A stretch of DNA of 50,881 nt from Candidatus Babeliales bacterium (lineage in GTDB: Bacteria; Babelota; Babeliae; Babelales; Vermiphilaceae): assembly GCA_035944115.1 (NCBI GenBank), contig DASZBJ010000006.1, positions 1-50,881 on the forward strand, given 5' to 3'. The translations under genes and the position numbers were made by a program. Numbering within the stretch: position 1 is the first letter of the stretch; every line of letters begins with the position of its first letter. Below the pieces are notes generated by a model that saw only the letters and a program-made list of their open reading frames with translations, was not told where the DNA came from and ran no database searches. This document shows positions 6,964 through 16,677 of the stretch, one piece after another.

Positions 6964-9558
6964 TTATTGTTTTTTCATCCATTCAATCATCGTTGTTTTC
7001 AAAATAGGGTCATAGCTGCCACCACCACCTTGGATCATCGATTTACTACCACCGCCACGTAGTCCATGCGCTTCTTTTAGCCACGAGCCAAATTTTTGCA
7101 TATCAACAGCATCAGCAAGCTTTGCAGATAGCGATGCAATGAAGGATGACGTTGCGGCATTTGCAGAAATCAAAAAGTAAAAACCTGGTTGTGCAGTAGT
7201 GAGTTGTCCAGCAATTTCTCTGAGCTCTTCAGCGCTTACATCATTAAGGTGTAAAAACAAGAACGGAATATCATTGATGGTTTCACTACTTTGTAACCAC
7301 ACAGGGAGCTGCGTTTTAAGGTTTTGTTTCCTCAGTTGTTTGATGTTGCTTTCCAGTGATTTAATATGCTCTTGTTGCTTTTCTACAGCATCGAGCACGT
7401 GTTCTCGCTTAATTTTAAATTCTTGGCTTAATGTTTTTACCGTTGAAAAGCTTTGTTGGAATAATTCAAGCGCTTTGGGACCAGTTACTGCAAAAATACG
7501 GCGATGTCCTGCCGATAGTGCGGTAACATCGGTAATTTTAAATGCACCAATAACACCCGTAGCTGGTACGTGCGTTCCTCCGCATAGTTCCACTGAATAA
7601 TCATCAATGCCAACGATGCGTACTTGTTCTGGATTGTATTTATCGCCAAAGAAGGCAAGAGCGCCTCGCTTGGTTGCTTCTTTCATCGTGTTATATTCGA
7701 TAGTTACTGGAATATTTTCCATGATTTTTTCGTTTACACGATTTTCGACTTGTTCGATTTGTTCTGGGCTGAGATTTTCGTGATAGGTAAAGTCGAATCG
7801 TAAATAATCAGGATGTACTAGAGAACCGGATTGCTTTATCTGTTTTCCTAAAATTTCGATTAACGCCGATTGAAGCATGTGCGTTGCAGTATGATTTTTC
7901 ATTGCCGTTACGCGAAGCTGCTTGTTGACGATTGAAGTTACTGGCATACCAACAGTAAGTGCTGTCGGTGTTTGTATCTGTACTGCTATTGCCTTGCCAA
8001 TAAATTTTACGTGGAGCAGTTCGGCTTGCAGATTATTGAATTTTAACCAACCATTATCAGGTACTTGTCCACCACCAACAATAAAGAATGGAGATTGTTC
8101 AGCGATCACCCAGCATGTTTCTCCTGCTGGCACTTCTATCACCGATTCGTTGTTGTGGACTAATCCAATAATAGTTGATTCTGTCTCTAGTTCTTGGTAA
8201 CCCGTGAACTGACTGCTGATAGGAGTATCAAATTCGATATGGTCAAGTTCATCAGTTGTTTTTTTACCAGACTGTTCCTTTTGTTTTTGCATTTGCACTT
8301 CAAACGCATCAGTGTCTACGGTAAAATCGTGCTCCCGGGCCATTACATGAATCAGCTCAATCGGAAATCCAAACGTGTCATACAGTTTAAAGGTCTGCTC
8401 ACCATTGATAATTTTTGTGTCTTGGTTTTGAATAAAGTATTGTTCTAAAATCGCTCTTCCGCGGGTTAAGTTAGCAGAGAACTTTTCTATTTCACTACTC
8501 AGAAGCTTATAGATATGAGTAGCATTTGCTTTAAGTTCAGGATAAATGTCGCGCATGTCTTCAACAACCACGAGCGATAATTCTGGGAAGATATTTTTAT
8601 CGGAAAGTTTTTGAGCAAATAAAGCGGCACGGCGAATAATTTTGCGTAGTACATAGCCACGTCCTTCATTTGAAGGGGCGCATCCATCAGCAATCAAGAA
8701 TGATGAGGAGCGAATATGATCAGCAAGAACATGAAAAGCGGCTTTTGTCTGAGCAGTTTGCTTTTCGTATATAACGCCGGTTAATTCTTCTATTTTTTTC
8801 AAGATGTTAGCAAATAAATCGGTTTCAAACACCGAGTCTTTGTCTTGCATCACTGAGCAGATACGTTCAAGGCCCATACCGGTATCAACCCCTGTTTGTG
8901 TAAGTGGTTTGTCGGTACCGTTTGGTTGACGTTCAAATTGCATGAAGACAACGTTCCACACTTCCAAAAAACGATCGCAATCACATGCTGGACTGCATTG
9001 TTGCTCGCATCCAAAGCCTGGTCCACGATCGACATGGATTTCAGTGCACGGGCCGCAAGGGCCAGTGTCTCCCATTTGCCAGAAGTTTTCTTCTGCTCCT
9101 AGTTTGTGAATTTTTTCTGTTGGTACACCCATCATGTTGTTCCAAATATCGTACGATTCTTGATCATGTAGATATACAGAGACGTGAAGGTTATCAACCG
9201 GGAGGCCCAATTCTTTTGTTAAAAAATCCCACGCAAACTGAATAGCCTCTATTTTAAAGTAGTCTCCAAATGAAAAATTCCCCATCATCTCAAAGAAAGT
9301 AAGGTGTCGCTTGGTAAAGCCTACGTTATCAAGATCATTATGTTTTCCACCTGCTCGTACACATTTTTGTATGCTTACTGCGCGAGAGTAACTTCGTTTT
9401 TCAAGGCCTAAAAAAAGATCTTTAAACTGATTCATGCCTGCGTTGGCGAATAACAAAGTAGGGTCTTGGGCAGGAATTAATGATGAGCTGGCTACTTTTT
9501 CATGACCATTTTTCACAAAAAAATCAAAAAAACGACGGCGAATTTCAGTTGAATTCAT
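6964..9558 (-). CDS. alaS: Alanyl-tRNA synthetase
   Basis: This class II synthetase charges tRNA-Ala with alanine in the cytoplasm. The N-terminal part has STEIRRRFFDFF, FANAGMNQFKD and the motif 2 block RHLTFFEMMGNFSFGDYFK. The editing domain has the zinc-binding HTATH (about residue 555) and CGGTH (about residue 661). A coiled-coil linker follows, and the C-terminal C-Ala domain ends with the Gly-rich GLRGGGSKSMIQGGGG. Length is 864 aa against about 875 in E. coli, and no key residue looks lost. A Cys-rich insert near residues 180-195 (CEQQCSPACDCDRF) is common in AlaRS proteins. The ATG start is followed by the usual family beginning. It is a housekeeping gene in a region of secreted proteins. 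Confidence 0.98.
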   Translation of the reverse strand: MNSTEIRRRFFDFFVKNGHEKVASSSLIPAQDPTLLFANAGMNQFKDLFLGLEKRSYSRAVSIQKCVRAGGKHNDLDNVGFTKRHLTFFEMMGNFSFGDYFKIEAIQFAWDFLTKELGLPVDNLHVSVYLHDQESYDIWNNMMGVPTEKIHKLGAEENFWQMGDTGPCGPCTEIHVDRGPGFGCEQQCSPACDCDRFLEVWNVVFMQFERQPNGTDKPLTQTGVDTGMGLERICSVMQDKDSVFETDLFANILKKIEELTGVIYEKQTAQTKAAFHVLADHIRSSSFLIADGCAPSNEGRGYVLRKIIRRAALFAQKLSDKNIFPELSLVVVEDMRDIYPELKANATHIYKLLSSEIEKFSANLTRGRAILEQYFIQNQDTKIINGEQTFKLYDTFGFPIELIHVMAREHDFTVDTDAFEVQMQKQKEQSGKKTTDELDHIEFDTPISSQFTGYQELETESTIIGLVHNNESVIEVPAGETCWVIAEQSPFFIVGGGQVPDNGWLKFNNLQAELLHVKFIGKAIAVQIQTPTALTVGMPVTSIVNKQLRVTAMKNHTATHMLQSALIEILGKQIKQSGSLVHPDYLRFDFTYHENLSPEQIEQVENRVNEKIMENIPVTIEYNTMKEATKRGALAFFGDKYNPEQVRIVGIDDYSVELCGGTHVPATGVIGAFKITDVTALSAGHRRIFAVTGPKALELFQQSFSTVKTLSQEFKIKREHVLDAVEKQQEHIKSLESNIKQLRKQNLKTQLPVWLQSSETINDIPFLFLHLNDVSAEELREIAGQLTTAQPGFYFLISANAATSSFIASLSAKLADAVDMQKFGSWLKEAHGLRGGGSKSMIQGGGGSYDPILKTTMIEWMKKQ

Positions 9559-9802
9559 AGGGAGATTCCTGTTTTTTACTCTTTAAAAGAGAATATATGT
9601 ATTTTCGTTTCTCATAATAATCCTATTTATGCGTGTAGGCAATTGTTGGGTATTGCCATCATCTTTATCAGGATTATTTATAGAAATAATCTTTTTATTG
9701 AAGTTTTCAGTTTGAATATGATACCTTATATTATAAATAAGAAGTATGCCTGATTGGGGCTATTGATATGGAATCGTTAAATCATTAGGAAGGAGTTTTA
9801 AT

Positions 9803-10729
9803 ATGAAAAAAATATTGTTATTAGCGCCTGTTTTATCGGTGGCTATGCTATTTGTGGGTAAGAACTTTGCAGCACAGGCAACAGCCGGAGATACAACTAT
9901 GACGCAAACTGCCGTAGTGCCACAAAGTGTGCCAATGCAGCAGCCGGCTATGCAGCCAACGACCGGTACGCCGGCACAAGATTTGCCAAAGGGTCCTGTT
10001 GTGACTCCTGAAGTGGCAGCGAGTGACATGCAGAATTACGGTGAAGTGCGGAAGTATAAAACTGCTTTGCCTGAGATGCCGACGGCTCCAGCGATGCCAG
10101 CAGCTCCACAGCCCATGGCAATGCCAACTGGAGCGCCAGAAGTAACGGCAATGCCAAATCCAGCACCAGTCGTAGCAGGAGAACCAATGGATGTTTCAGC
10201 TCAAGTGGTTAGCAGTTCAGAAATGTCAGCAATGCCTGCGCCAGAAGTTTCAACAATGGAAGCGACAACAACCGCAGTAACACCTTCTATGCCAACAGGC
10301 GAAGTTACTACAATGGAAGTACCGCAAGCAGAAATTCCAACATTAACAGAGTCACAATGTAAATTAAGATATCAAAGTTATTCTCCAGCGCCGACAGAAG
10401 AACCAGGGATAAGCATGCCAGAGTCTGTAACTACAACAGAATTAGTAACAGAGACAATGCCGGAAATGAATACGCAAGCGACAACAGAAACGATTTCAAC
10501 AGGAACAGGAGAAGAATCAACGGCAATAGAAGGGTCTGTATCCACAGAACCAGCTTCTGAGTCAGCAATGCGAGAAGAATCTATGCCAGAAGAATCTATG
10601 TCAGAAGTGAGTATGTCGTCAGAGATGCCTACTGATGCATCACCAACAGAAGAAATGAATTTCGAAAATTTTGACTGGTCTTCATTTGAAAATGAACAGG
10701 AAGACTCAACTCCGGTAGGAGCAGTTTAA
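9803..10729 (+). CDS. Secreted low-complexity Pro/Met/Thr/Glu-rich protein
   Basis: The signal peptide is MKKILLLAPVLSVAMLFVGK then NFAAQA. The mature protein is almost entirely low-complexity. Residues about 35-170 are rich in Pro, Ala, Met, Val and Thr, with repeated short units such as PEVT, AMPAPEVS and TTMEV. Residues about 190-290 are acidic and Ser/Thr/Glu rich (MPEESMSEVSMSSEM). The tail has NFENFDWSSFENEQ, which resembles a short binding motif. There is one cysteine in the mature chain. The start follows AGGAAGGAG at a good spacing. The Thr and Ser content would make it a candidate substrate for the exported glycosyltransferases encoded in this window, but that is speculation. No family was recognised. 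Confidence 0.6.
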   Translation: MKKILLLAPVLSVAMLFVGKNFAAQATAGDTTMTQTAVVPQSVPMQQPAMQPTTGTPAQDLPKGPVVTPEVAASDMQNYGEVRKYKTALPEMPTAPAMPAAPQPMAMPTGAPEVTAMPNPAPVVAGEPMDVSAQVVSSSEMSAMPAPEVSTMEATTTAVTPSMPTGEVTTMEVPQAEIPTLTESQCKLRYQSYSPAPTEEPGISMPESVTTTELVTETMPEMNTQATTETISTGTGEESTAIEGSVSTEPASESAMREESMPEESMSEVSMSSEMPTDASPTEEMNFENFDWSSFENEQEDSTPVGAV

Positions 10730-10779
10730 ATGCAAAAACGTATGAGTATGTATTAGAAAATATTTCGTGGGGTTTTGAC

Positions 10780-10812
10780 ATGGCGCGATATTGTAAAGTG
10801 TTGCGCCATTTT
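10780..10812 (+). terminator. Possible Rho-independent terminator
   Basis: Seven paired bases, ATGGCGC (10780-10786) with GCGCCAT (10803-10809), enclose a 16-base loop and are followed by a short T-run. It sits between two secreted-protein genes. Confidence 0.55.
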
Positions 10813-10847
10813 GCTTGATATATAACGAATTGAGGCAAGGGTTTATT

Positions 10848-12815
10848 ATGAAGAATCTTTTATACAGTATAGCTATTGGATTTCTTATCTCTACAACCGG
10901 CAGTCATTGTGCAGCTGCAATGGATATCAAAAAAAGAACAGGGGCTGAAAGTATTCATTATGGCGATGAAAAAAATTTAGATGATAACGTTTTGGAAATG
11001 GCAATTCATGATATCTGGAAGGGATACTTTTTTTTATTGCGATCAATAGATCAGAGCGTAATAACACAATATGGTACACGAGAAGCGGTTATGCAAGAAC
11101 TGTTAAAGCAGGCTGTTGATCAATCACGTTTTATGCCAGAGCTGTCTGATAAACGTGAAATTATTGAACAGGTATTAGGATCATTTGCAGTATATGGAGA
11201 TCAAGCGAGTAAGCAAGATTTTACGTTGTTTCGTGCTGCTGATGATGTAACAAAACAGAAAAAATATTTTGAATATTTTGAAGAGTATTTTTCGGAGATC
11301 GGTCAGAAGATTAAAGATTTTTCTGATAATTGCACGCAAGATTCATTGGTAGTGTTAGAAGAGGATTTACAGAGGATTGCATCACGAATACGCGTGCCTA
11401 AAGCAATAGCAATTGATTGGAACTATTTTCAAGAAAAATTAAATACTCTTATTTCGCAAGATTTTGCTATGGGCATGAGCGAAGCAACAGATGTTAAGAA
11501 TCAGGTTTGTATGCGTGCAGAGTTTATAGCAGACTATTTTATGGCGCTTGCTCATAGATTTAACGATGAGCAGGTGGCAATAGAAATAGTGAATGCACGC
11601 TCATTAGGAGAATTTTTATTTTCTAATGTACCGGATTCAGATCTTAATTGGTGTTCATGTTCAGCGGCGCCATTTGCAAAACGTATAGCGTTGGCAGTTC
11701 ATATGATTAAAGATACGGTAAAACGGCATCCAGATAAAAATAAACGGATAGTGTACAGTTCATTAGCGGCAGGACAGCTGCTTATGGATTTTTTGGTGAT
11801 ATCGGGGTTACAGCATCAAGGCTTTAATAATATTGATATTAATGTAATTGATTTGGACATTAAAGACCAAGTTGCTATTACGGCTCTGTTGGATGATCTT
11901 GAAGGCAAACGTAATCGTTTGAAAGAAGGTGCAGCTGATGTGACGCAAGAGCGTATTGTGCAACAGATAGAAGATAAACAAGATGTTGCGCATGATGTTT
12001 TACAAAATGCTGTCGCGCAATCGATTTTTGAAAAGGCTATAGGCGCAAATTATAGTTGGTCAAAAGAGACCGTGCAGAATAAGCTGGCACATATAAATCG
12101 AGGTATTCATGTCACTATCTGGGACAATGCACAAGAGTATGTAGATTTTGTACAAAAAAACCCTCAATATCAGATAGATATTTTGATGTTGGTGGATGCC
12201 GGAGGGGTGCATAAAGTTTCAAGTTATTTGAAAGCTGAGGGGGTTGCGCTGATTGAGACGCAACGTGCTCTGGATGTACAAACACAAGAAATGGATCTTA
12301 AAGAGCTGGATGATATAACAGTAGTCAGAAGTTCATCAAAATACAAGGTTGCATGGGGTAATGAAGGTCTTTTTGCACAAAACAATGTTATGTATATTCC
12401 GTTACTTACCTGTGGCTCTGCACAGATGTATACCAATATGGCTACAGAAAGTGGTGGTGTACGTCTGTATCAATCAATTATAAAAAATTACAGTGATGCA
12501 CCGATTACGCGAGCAGTAGGACAAGAAATAGCGCGTAGATTTCGTCGTCATGGATATGATGTTGTATGGCTTTCAGATCCCTATATAGCATATGAAAATA
12601 TTGTTTGCGCAGCTGTAAAACGTGATGCGTTGATATACACCATGGATGTAGTAAATCGAGATGAATTTGCGGTGCGGACGCAACGATTTACGCGTGATCA
12701 CTATTTGAAAAAGGAAGAGTTTATTGAGCCAGATATGTATAGGGAATTGATAGAGAAGTTTGGATATCGTCAGAGTGGCACACCAAGAGATAAAAGTATT
12801 GGAGGTTTGTTATGA
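10848..12815 (+). CDS. Large secreted protein with a possible Rossmann-like core
   Basis: I place the start at 10848. The ATG follows GAGGCAAGG and opens a signal peptide (MKNLLYSIAIGFLISTTGSH, then CAAA). Earlier starts would bury this segment. The mature protein has about 630 residues. Residues about 35-250 are helical and charged. At about residues 310-345 the order KRIVYSSLAAGQLLMDFLVI followed by INVIDLDIKDQ looks like a beta strand, a glycine loop and an acidic strand end, as in nucleotide- or SAM-binding Rossmann folds. Later parts (WDNAQEYVDFVQKNPQYQID and RFRRHGYDVVWLSD) alternate strands and helices. I cannot name the family. It overlaps a tiny downstream ORF by ATGA. It could be a secreted effector enzyme (low confidence). 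Confidence 0.6.
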   Translation: MKNLLYSIAIGFLISTTGSHCAAAMDIKKRTGAESIHYGDEKNLDDNVLEMAIHDIWKGYFFLLRSIDQSVITQYGTREAVMQELLKQAVDQSRFMPELSDKREIIEQVLGSFAVYGDQASKQDFTLFRAADDVTKQKKYFEYFEEYFSEIGQKIKDFSDNCTQDSLVVLEEDLQRIASRIRVPKAIAIDWNYFQEKLNTLISQDFAMGMSEATDVKNQVCMRAEFIADYFMALAHRFNDEQVAIEIVNARSLGEFLFSNVPDSDLNWCSCSAAPFAKRIALAVHMIKDTVKRHPDKNKRIVYSSLAAGQLLMDFLVISGLQHQGFNNIDINVIDLDIKDQVAITALLDDLEGKRNRLKEGAADVTQERIVQQIEDKQDVAHDVLQNAVAQSIFEKAIGANYSWSKETVQNKLAHINRGIHVTIWDNAQEYVDFVQKNPQYQIDILMLVDAGGVHKVSSYLKAEGVALIETQRALDVQTQEMDLKELDDITVVRSSSKYKVAWGNEGLFAQNNVMYIPLLTCGSAQMYTNMATESGGVRLYQSIIKNYSDAPITRAVGQEIARRFRRHGYDVVWLSDPYIAYENIVCAAVKRDALIYTMDVVNRDEFAVRTQRFTRDHYLKKEEFIEPDMYRELIEKFGYRQSGTPRDKSIGGLL

Positions 12816-12892
12816 AGAAATATGGATTATATAGTGCCATTGTGTATGGAATGATGTTATTTGTTATGGGATTCTGTTTTGCAGCAAAATAG
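12812..12892 (+). CDS. 26-residue orphan signal-peptide ORF
   Basis: The ATG overlaps the stop of the preceding gene (ATGA) and has GGAGG exactly six bases upstream, inside that gene's last codons. The product, MKKYGLYSAIVYGMMLFVMG then FCFAAK, is a complete signal-peptide-like sequence ending just where a mature protein would begin. It may be the remnant of a secreted protein whose body was lost, or a real small membrane peptide. Translation looks likely; function is unknown. Confidence 0.4.
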   Translation: MKKYGLYSAIVYGMMLFVMGFCFAAK

Positions 12893-12917
12893 ATGCCACA
12901 ATGCAAGCAGTGTAATG

Positions 12918-13418
12918 TTATAAAGTCATTGCGGTAAATGCAGGCAGTAGTTGCAAATATATTTTTTTCAAATCCACAGATATTGCGCGTGTGTCGCAGA
13001 TAGCGGATAAAAATCCGGTGTCCCCTGACCAGCGGGGAATAATATGTTGATGCAGATGTGTGGGCACACTGCCACCAGCAAACTTTCCGATATTAAACCC
13101 AATATTAAACCCTTCAGGGTTAAGTATATTTTTAAGAACGGCAAGGCTTGCATTTGATATTTCCATTAACTCAATACGAGTCTCTTTTGATAATTTGCTC
13201 AGGTCCGCTTCATGTTCCAATGGCAGGACCAGTATGTGCCCTGCATTATAGGGGTATAAATTGAGTAATATGTAGGTATGTTCAAATCGTTTTAAAATAA
13301 AATTTTTTTCGTTGTTATTATCTTGAAGTTGCACACAAAAAGGGCACGAAGGTGTTGAATTGTTTTGTGTTTTTGTATAGCCATCTCGCCATGGTGCATA
13401 TAATCGTTTCATTTTCAA
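12918..13418 (-). CDS. HIT-family nucleotide hydrolase/transferase (Ap4A-type)
   Basis: The histidine triad THLHQHIIPRW (about residues 120-130) places it in the HIT superfamily, whose members cleave nucleoside polyphosphates or nucleotidyl bonds. The N-terminal RLYAPWRDGY and CPFC at about residues 25-28, and NAGHILVLPLEHEADLSKLS, match the bacterial group often annotated as diadenosine tetraphosphate (Ap4A) hydrolase or phosphorylase. A second cysteine/histidine pair for a metal site is not obvious. Length (166 aa) is usual. AAGGG lies 8 bases before the ATG. It is a cytoplasmic single gene, divergent from the GTG-started gene to its right. The exact substrate is not settled by sequence. 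Confidence 0.85.
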   Translation of the reverse strand: MKMKRLYAPWRDGYTKTQNNSTPSCPFCVQLQDNNNEKNFILKRFEHTYILLNLYPYNAGHILVLPLEHEADLSKLSKETRIELMEISNASLAVLKNILNPEGFNIGFNIGKFAGGSVPTHLHQHIIPRWSGDTGFLSAICDTRAISVDLKKIYLQLLPAFTAMTL

Positions 13419-13722
13419 TACCCTTAAGAATTGTTTTTTTAAGAAGTGTAAAGTGTGCCAGAATAATTAGCAATACTGTTTTGATTTATAAATAAAAAAA
13501 GTAGCAGAGTTAATAATTTTCTTTTTTTATCTGTGCAAGCATGGGTGACATGTGTCTTTGGATATAATTTTTTATTACCAAAGCATTCACATTGTAACAA
13601 CTGGTTTGTTTTGTTGCCTTTTGTGTTTCAATTAATGCTTACAATGGAATAGGTTCTGTATTATAATGATTTCAAATTCATGTCATATTGTGTAATTTTA
13701 ATTATTTTTATAGGATTTTACA
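13419..13722. other. Intergenic region between divergent genes
   Basis: About 300 AT-rich bases separate the HIT gene (minus) from the GTG-started secreted gene (plus). Promoters for both must lie here. TTGTAACAACTGG near 13590 and several TATAAT-like stretches (for example TATTATAATG near 13660) are visible, but I could not settle on a pair. No repeat of the dispersed family is present. Confidence 0.3.
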
Positions 13723-15216
13723 GTGTTAAATCGAAGTGCGGCAAGTTTTCTGTTATTGTATTTTGTTGTTTTTTGTTCTGACGTAAAAGGTATGTCAGGC
13801 CCTGAAGTATCATCACGACACTTGCGGCGACAACCGCACGGTGGCAATCTCGTTCATTTTTTTAATCACGCGATGGCTTCTGATGAGATTCCACCAGCAC
13901 CTCCAATTGGAGAACATCAAATAGGGCGCCCACGCTCTCGTGTTATCGTTTCTCGAGATGAGTTTGCTGCTGCGTCGCTTGCATTTGCTATTGCGGCGCG
14001 TGCACTTGAAAGATCAGTATTTTCTGATGCATCTTCATCGTCTGAAACTTTATCACCGGTAGCGCAATCACCATTTGCTCGGGCTCGTTCTGAACGTGCG
14101 ATGTCGATAACGTCAATGCCGTCTCCCGATTTGTCACCAATACATAGAGAACCTTCTGTTTCTCCAACTACCTACTCTGACATCTCATCACCGGGTTTAT
14201 CTTCTGGATTATCAGGCCAAGACTTCCAGGATGATAGTATGTATATGATTCCTCAGAGGGCGCCGGTGATGCAACCGCGTTCTCGCGTTGTAGTTTCTCA
14301 AGATGAATTTACTGCGCGTGTAGATCTAGAGGAACGAGATGCGTTGCGCTCATTCTTATTGCTTTTTAATTCTCCGCAGATGGTGGCTGAACTTTTAGGG
14401 GGTCATGGCGAGCGCAGACGTCCATCATCTGGTTTATCTGACCAAAACTTCCAGGATGATAGTATGCTAGTAAGTCCTCCTGCTGCCACTCCGAGCATTG
14501 CATCTACAACAAGAACGCCATGTCCAACACCGCTTACTATGGCTTTTGATGATGAAATTGATGAGGACGCTAAATGTGAGATGGTTGAGAAACCGATGCT
14601 GCCGAATATGTTGTCAAAAGATCAATTGCCCGTTGATAGTAAGCGTGCATCGCAAGAGTATCTTGCTGCAGTAAAAGCGCATCGTGTTGCATTGAAGAAG
14701 GCTAAACGCAAGGTGTACCAATATAGATATTTTACTTTTTCTGACCATCATCAAACAGAATCAGAAAGACGTGCTCTAAATAGGAGAAAGACAAAAAATC
14801 CTAACGTCACCGCAATGTTAGAGGAAGAACAGCGACAACAGTGTGAAGAAGAAATGTTGCGAGCGCAGCAGTTTCCTGTTTCTAGCAGCAGTGCATTCAG
14901 CAAGGTACCGCAAGAAGCAGAACCTTCTGTAGCTGAATTAGAGAAAAAAGAGCAGCGACTAATCGCGGAACAAACTGTGGTTCAAAAGAAAATAAAACGG
15001 TTAAAGCAACGAGAAGCGCAAAAAAAAGAACAAGGATCACCGCAACAACAGCAAGATGCAGAGGAGCAACCTCAAGCGCAAGAGAATGCAGATCAATGTA
15101 AAAAATTAGCTCGAAAACGCGTAGGAGCATCTAGGCGTCTGGCGGGTCTAAAACCGTTTGGAGATTGGCCAAAGAATAAAGGTTTTAAGAAAGATAAGCA
15201 GCATCGAATTCGTTAG
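13723..15216 (+). CDS. Secreted protein with internal duplications and a basic coiled-coil tail
   Basis: The start is GTG after TAGGATTTTACA. The first 24 residues (MLNRSAASFLLLYFVVFCSD, then VKG) are a signal peptide. Two internal repeats are plain. RPRSRVIVSRDEF recurs as QPRSRVVVSQDEF, and GLSGQDFQDDSM recurs as GLSDQNFQDDSM, so a block of roughly 80-90 residues has been duplicated. Between them are Ser/Pro-rich stretches (SVSPTTYSDISSPGLSSGLS). The last 200 residues are highly charged, Lys/Gln/Glu rich, with coiled-coil character (EKKEQRLIAEQTVVQKKIKR) and a strongly basic end (KNKGFKKDKQHRIR), as in nucleic-acid-binding or translocated proteins. Function is unknown. It converges on the GT39-like gene. 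Confidence 0.65.
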   Translation: MLNRSAASFLLLYFVVFCSDVKGMSGPEVSSRHLRRQPHGGNLVHFFNHAMASDEIPPAPPIGEHQIGRPRSRVIVSRDEFAAASLAFAIAARALERSVFSDASSSSETLSPVAQSPFARARSERAMSITSMPSPDLSPIHREPSVSPTTYSDISSPGLSSGLSGQDFQDDSMYMIPQRAPVMQPRSRVVVSQDEFTARVDLEERDALRSFLLLFNSPQMVAELLGGHGERRRPSSGLSDQNFQDDSMLVSPPAATPSIASTTRTPCPTPLTMAFDDEIDEDAKCEMVEKPMLPNMLSKDQLPVDSKRASQEYLAAVKAHRVALKKAKRKVYQYRYFTFSDHHQTESERRALNRRKTKNPNVTAMLEEEQRQQCEEEMLRAQQFPVSSSSAFSKVPQEAEPSVAELEKKEQRLIAEQTVVQKKIKRLKQREAQKKEQGSPQQQQDAEEQPQAQENADQCKKLARKRVGASRRLAGLKPFGDWPKNKGFKKDKQHRIR

Positions 15217-15243
15217 TATAACGTATCCAAACATCATATTTTG

Positions 15244-16677
15244 TTATAGCTGATTTTTTCTATAATGTCTGGCATGGGAAATGTATGAAAATAACCAATG
15301 CCACGTTTGTAATGACAATATAATAAGCAATGGTTCTACGGGTAATCGTAATCGAGCATATCCAAATCCTCCGGTCATGAATAAAATCCCTCCAATGAGA
15401 GGGATTGTTTTTATCCAAAGTTCTTGAGCATTTTTTAGATCAAACGATACCTTTTTTTTCTGCAAGAACGAGTGAGTGATAACAATCAATAATCCTATTA
15501 TGAGTCCTATCCAGATAAGCACGGCATAACAAAGCTCAATCCATGCAACAATACGCATCCATGGTGGCATTGGTTGCGCATATAAACATGCAGCAGTCTT
15601 TGTAAAAAGAAATTCTTCTATTGGGTCGCGTTGAAATCGGTTTGCTGCAATAGCGGCAAGTTGGTAGCTATACAGATCGAATGTTGTTTTTAAAACTTCT
15701 TTTATCCAATGGTACGCAGCTGAAAAAGGATGCGCAATAATTATTGGCCATGCAATGCTATTGCATATACGTTCTTTAACGATGACATGGCGTGAATCGA
15801 TTGATGTCTTTTCTTCTTGTTCTACCGCCAAAACTGCTTGTTCATGAGTAGACTTAATGCAGTGTGCAAGTGGTGTTCCATGGAGATCGCGTAAAATTTT
15901 TGGTGCAATGAACGCATTCAAATAAGGGCCCGAGAGTGGGCAGAAAAAGAGCTGACCGGTGAGATTATAATTGCGGATATACCAGCCGCTGATAGCAATA
16001 AAAAAAATCGAAAGGAATAAGATAGCATTTTTGATTTTTTGTCTCCAGATCGTCTGGCCTATGCACAGTAAAAGTGCGCTGCTTATTATTGCAACGAATT
16101 CGCCCATTGGGCGTAGCCAAGTCATGCATCCTAACGTAATGGCAGCAAAAACAATATAGAGCGACCAATTATTTGAAGGAGAAAAGCTTCTATAAAAAAA
16201 GAGCAAAAATAGATAAAAGAGAAGCATAGCAAGTCCCTCGGTCAGCAAAAAACAACTTGCTAAGATCATGCCGGGATGAAGCACCGCAATCCATGCAGCG
16301 ATAACACTAATTTTTTGTGATTGCGTAAGAACATAGGCAAGTAAAAAAATAATGAAGGGAATAAACGAGCATAAGAAAAGTTGCAACCAAAGAGCCGCTT
16401 TTTGAGCGTGATCGTTTTTATTAAAAGCAGTGCTGCGTATGCCATATAATGTGTAAAAACTTGCAAGATATGCTGGATATCCAGGTGTGCGCCAGAAAAT
16501 GGGTTCTTTTGTGTCAACACGGTGCATGCCGGTGCCCAACGATATGCCCAATGCGCAGATATGATAATCCATGCTATCAGGTTGTCGGTAACGTTCTTGA
16601 TGTTGTATAAAAAACTGAAATGTTCCTGCGCGAACTAAAAAAGCAATAATGAAAATAAGTAATTTATTATCGGCCAC
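15244..16677 (-). CDS. GT39/PMT-like polytopic glycosyltransferase
   Basis: This is an integral membrane protein with about ten hydrophobic segments. Near its N-terminus it has the GT-C family order: a first membrane helix, the acidic loop PDSMDYHICALGISLGTG, and then FWRTPGYPAYLASFYTLYG. Such enzymes (ArnT, Rgt and PMT_2 groups) move sugars from polyprenyl- or dolichyl-phosphate carriers to lipids or proteins on the outer face of the membrane. I choose the GTG at 16677, since it has GGAGG at an 8-base spacing inside the end of the DUF2207 gene and starts VADNKLLIFIIAFL. A longer reading would translate the other gene's Gly-rich tail in another frame. It is translationally coupled to that gene. 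Acceptor and donor are unknown. Confidence 0.75.
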   Translation of the reverse strand: MADNKLLIFIIAFLVRAGTFQFFIQHQERYRQPDSMDYHICALGISLGTGMHRVDTKEPIFWRTPGYPAYLASFYTLYGIRSTAFNKNDHAQKAALWLQLFLCSFIPFIIFLLAYVLTQSQKISVIAAWIAVLHPGMILASCFLLTEGLAMLLFYLFLLFFYRSFSPSNNWSLYIVFAAITLGCMTWLRPMGEFVAIISSALLLCIGQTIWRQKIKNAILFLSIFFIAISGWYIRNYNLTGQLFFCPLSGPYLNAFIAPKILRDLHGTPLAHCIKSTHEQAVLAVEQEEKTSIDSRHVIVKERICNSIAWPIIIAHPFSAAYHWIKEVLKTTFDLYSYQLAAIAANRFQRDPIEEFLFTKTAACLYAQPMPPWMRIVAWIELCYAVLIWIGLIIGLLIVITHSFLQKKKVSFDLKNAQELWIKTIPLIGGILFMTGGFGYARLRLPVEPLLIILSLQTWHWLFSYISHARHYRKNQL

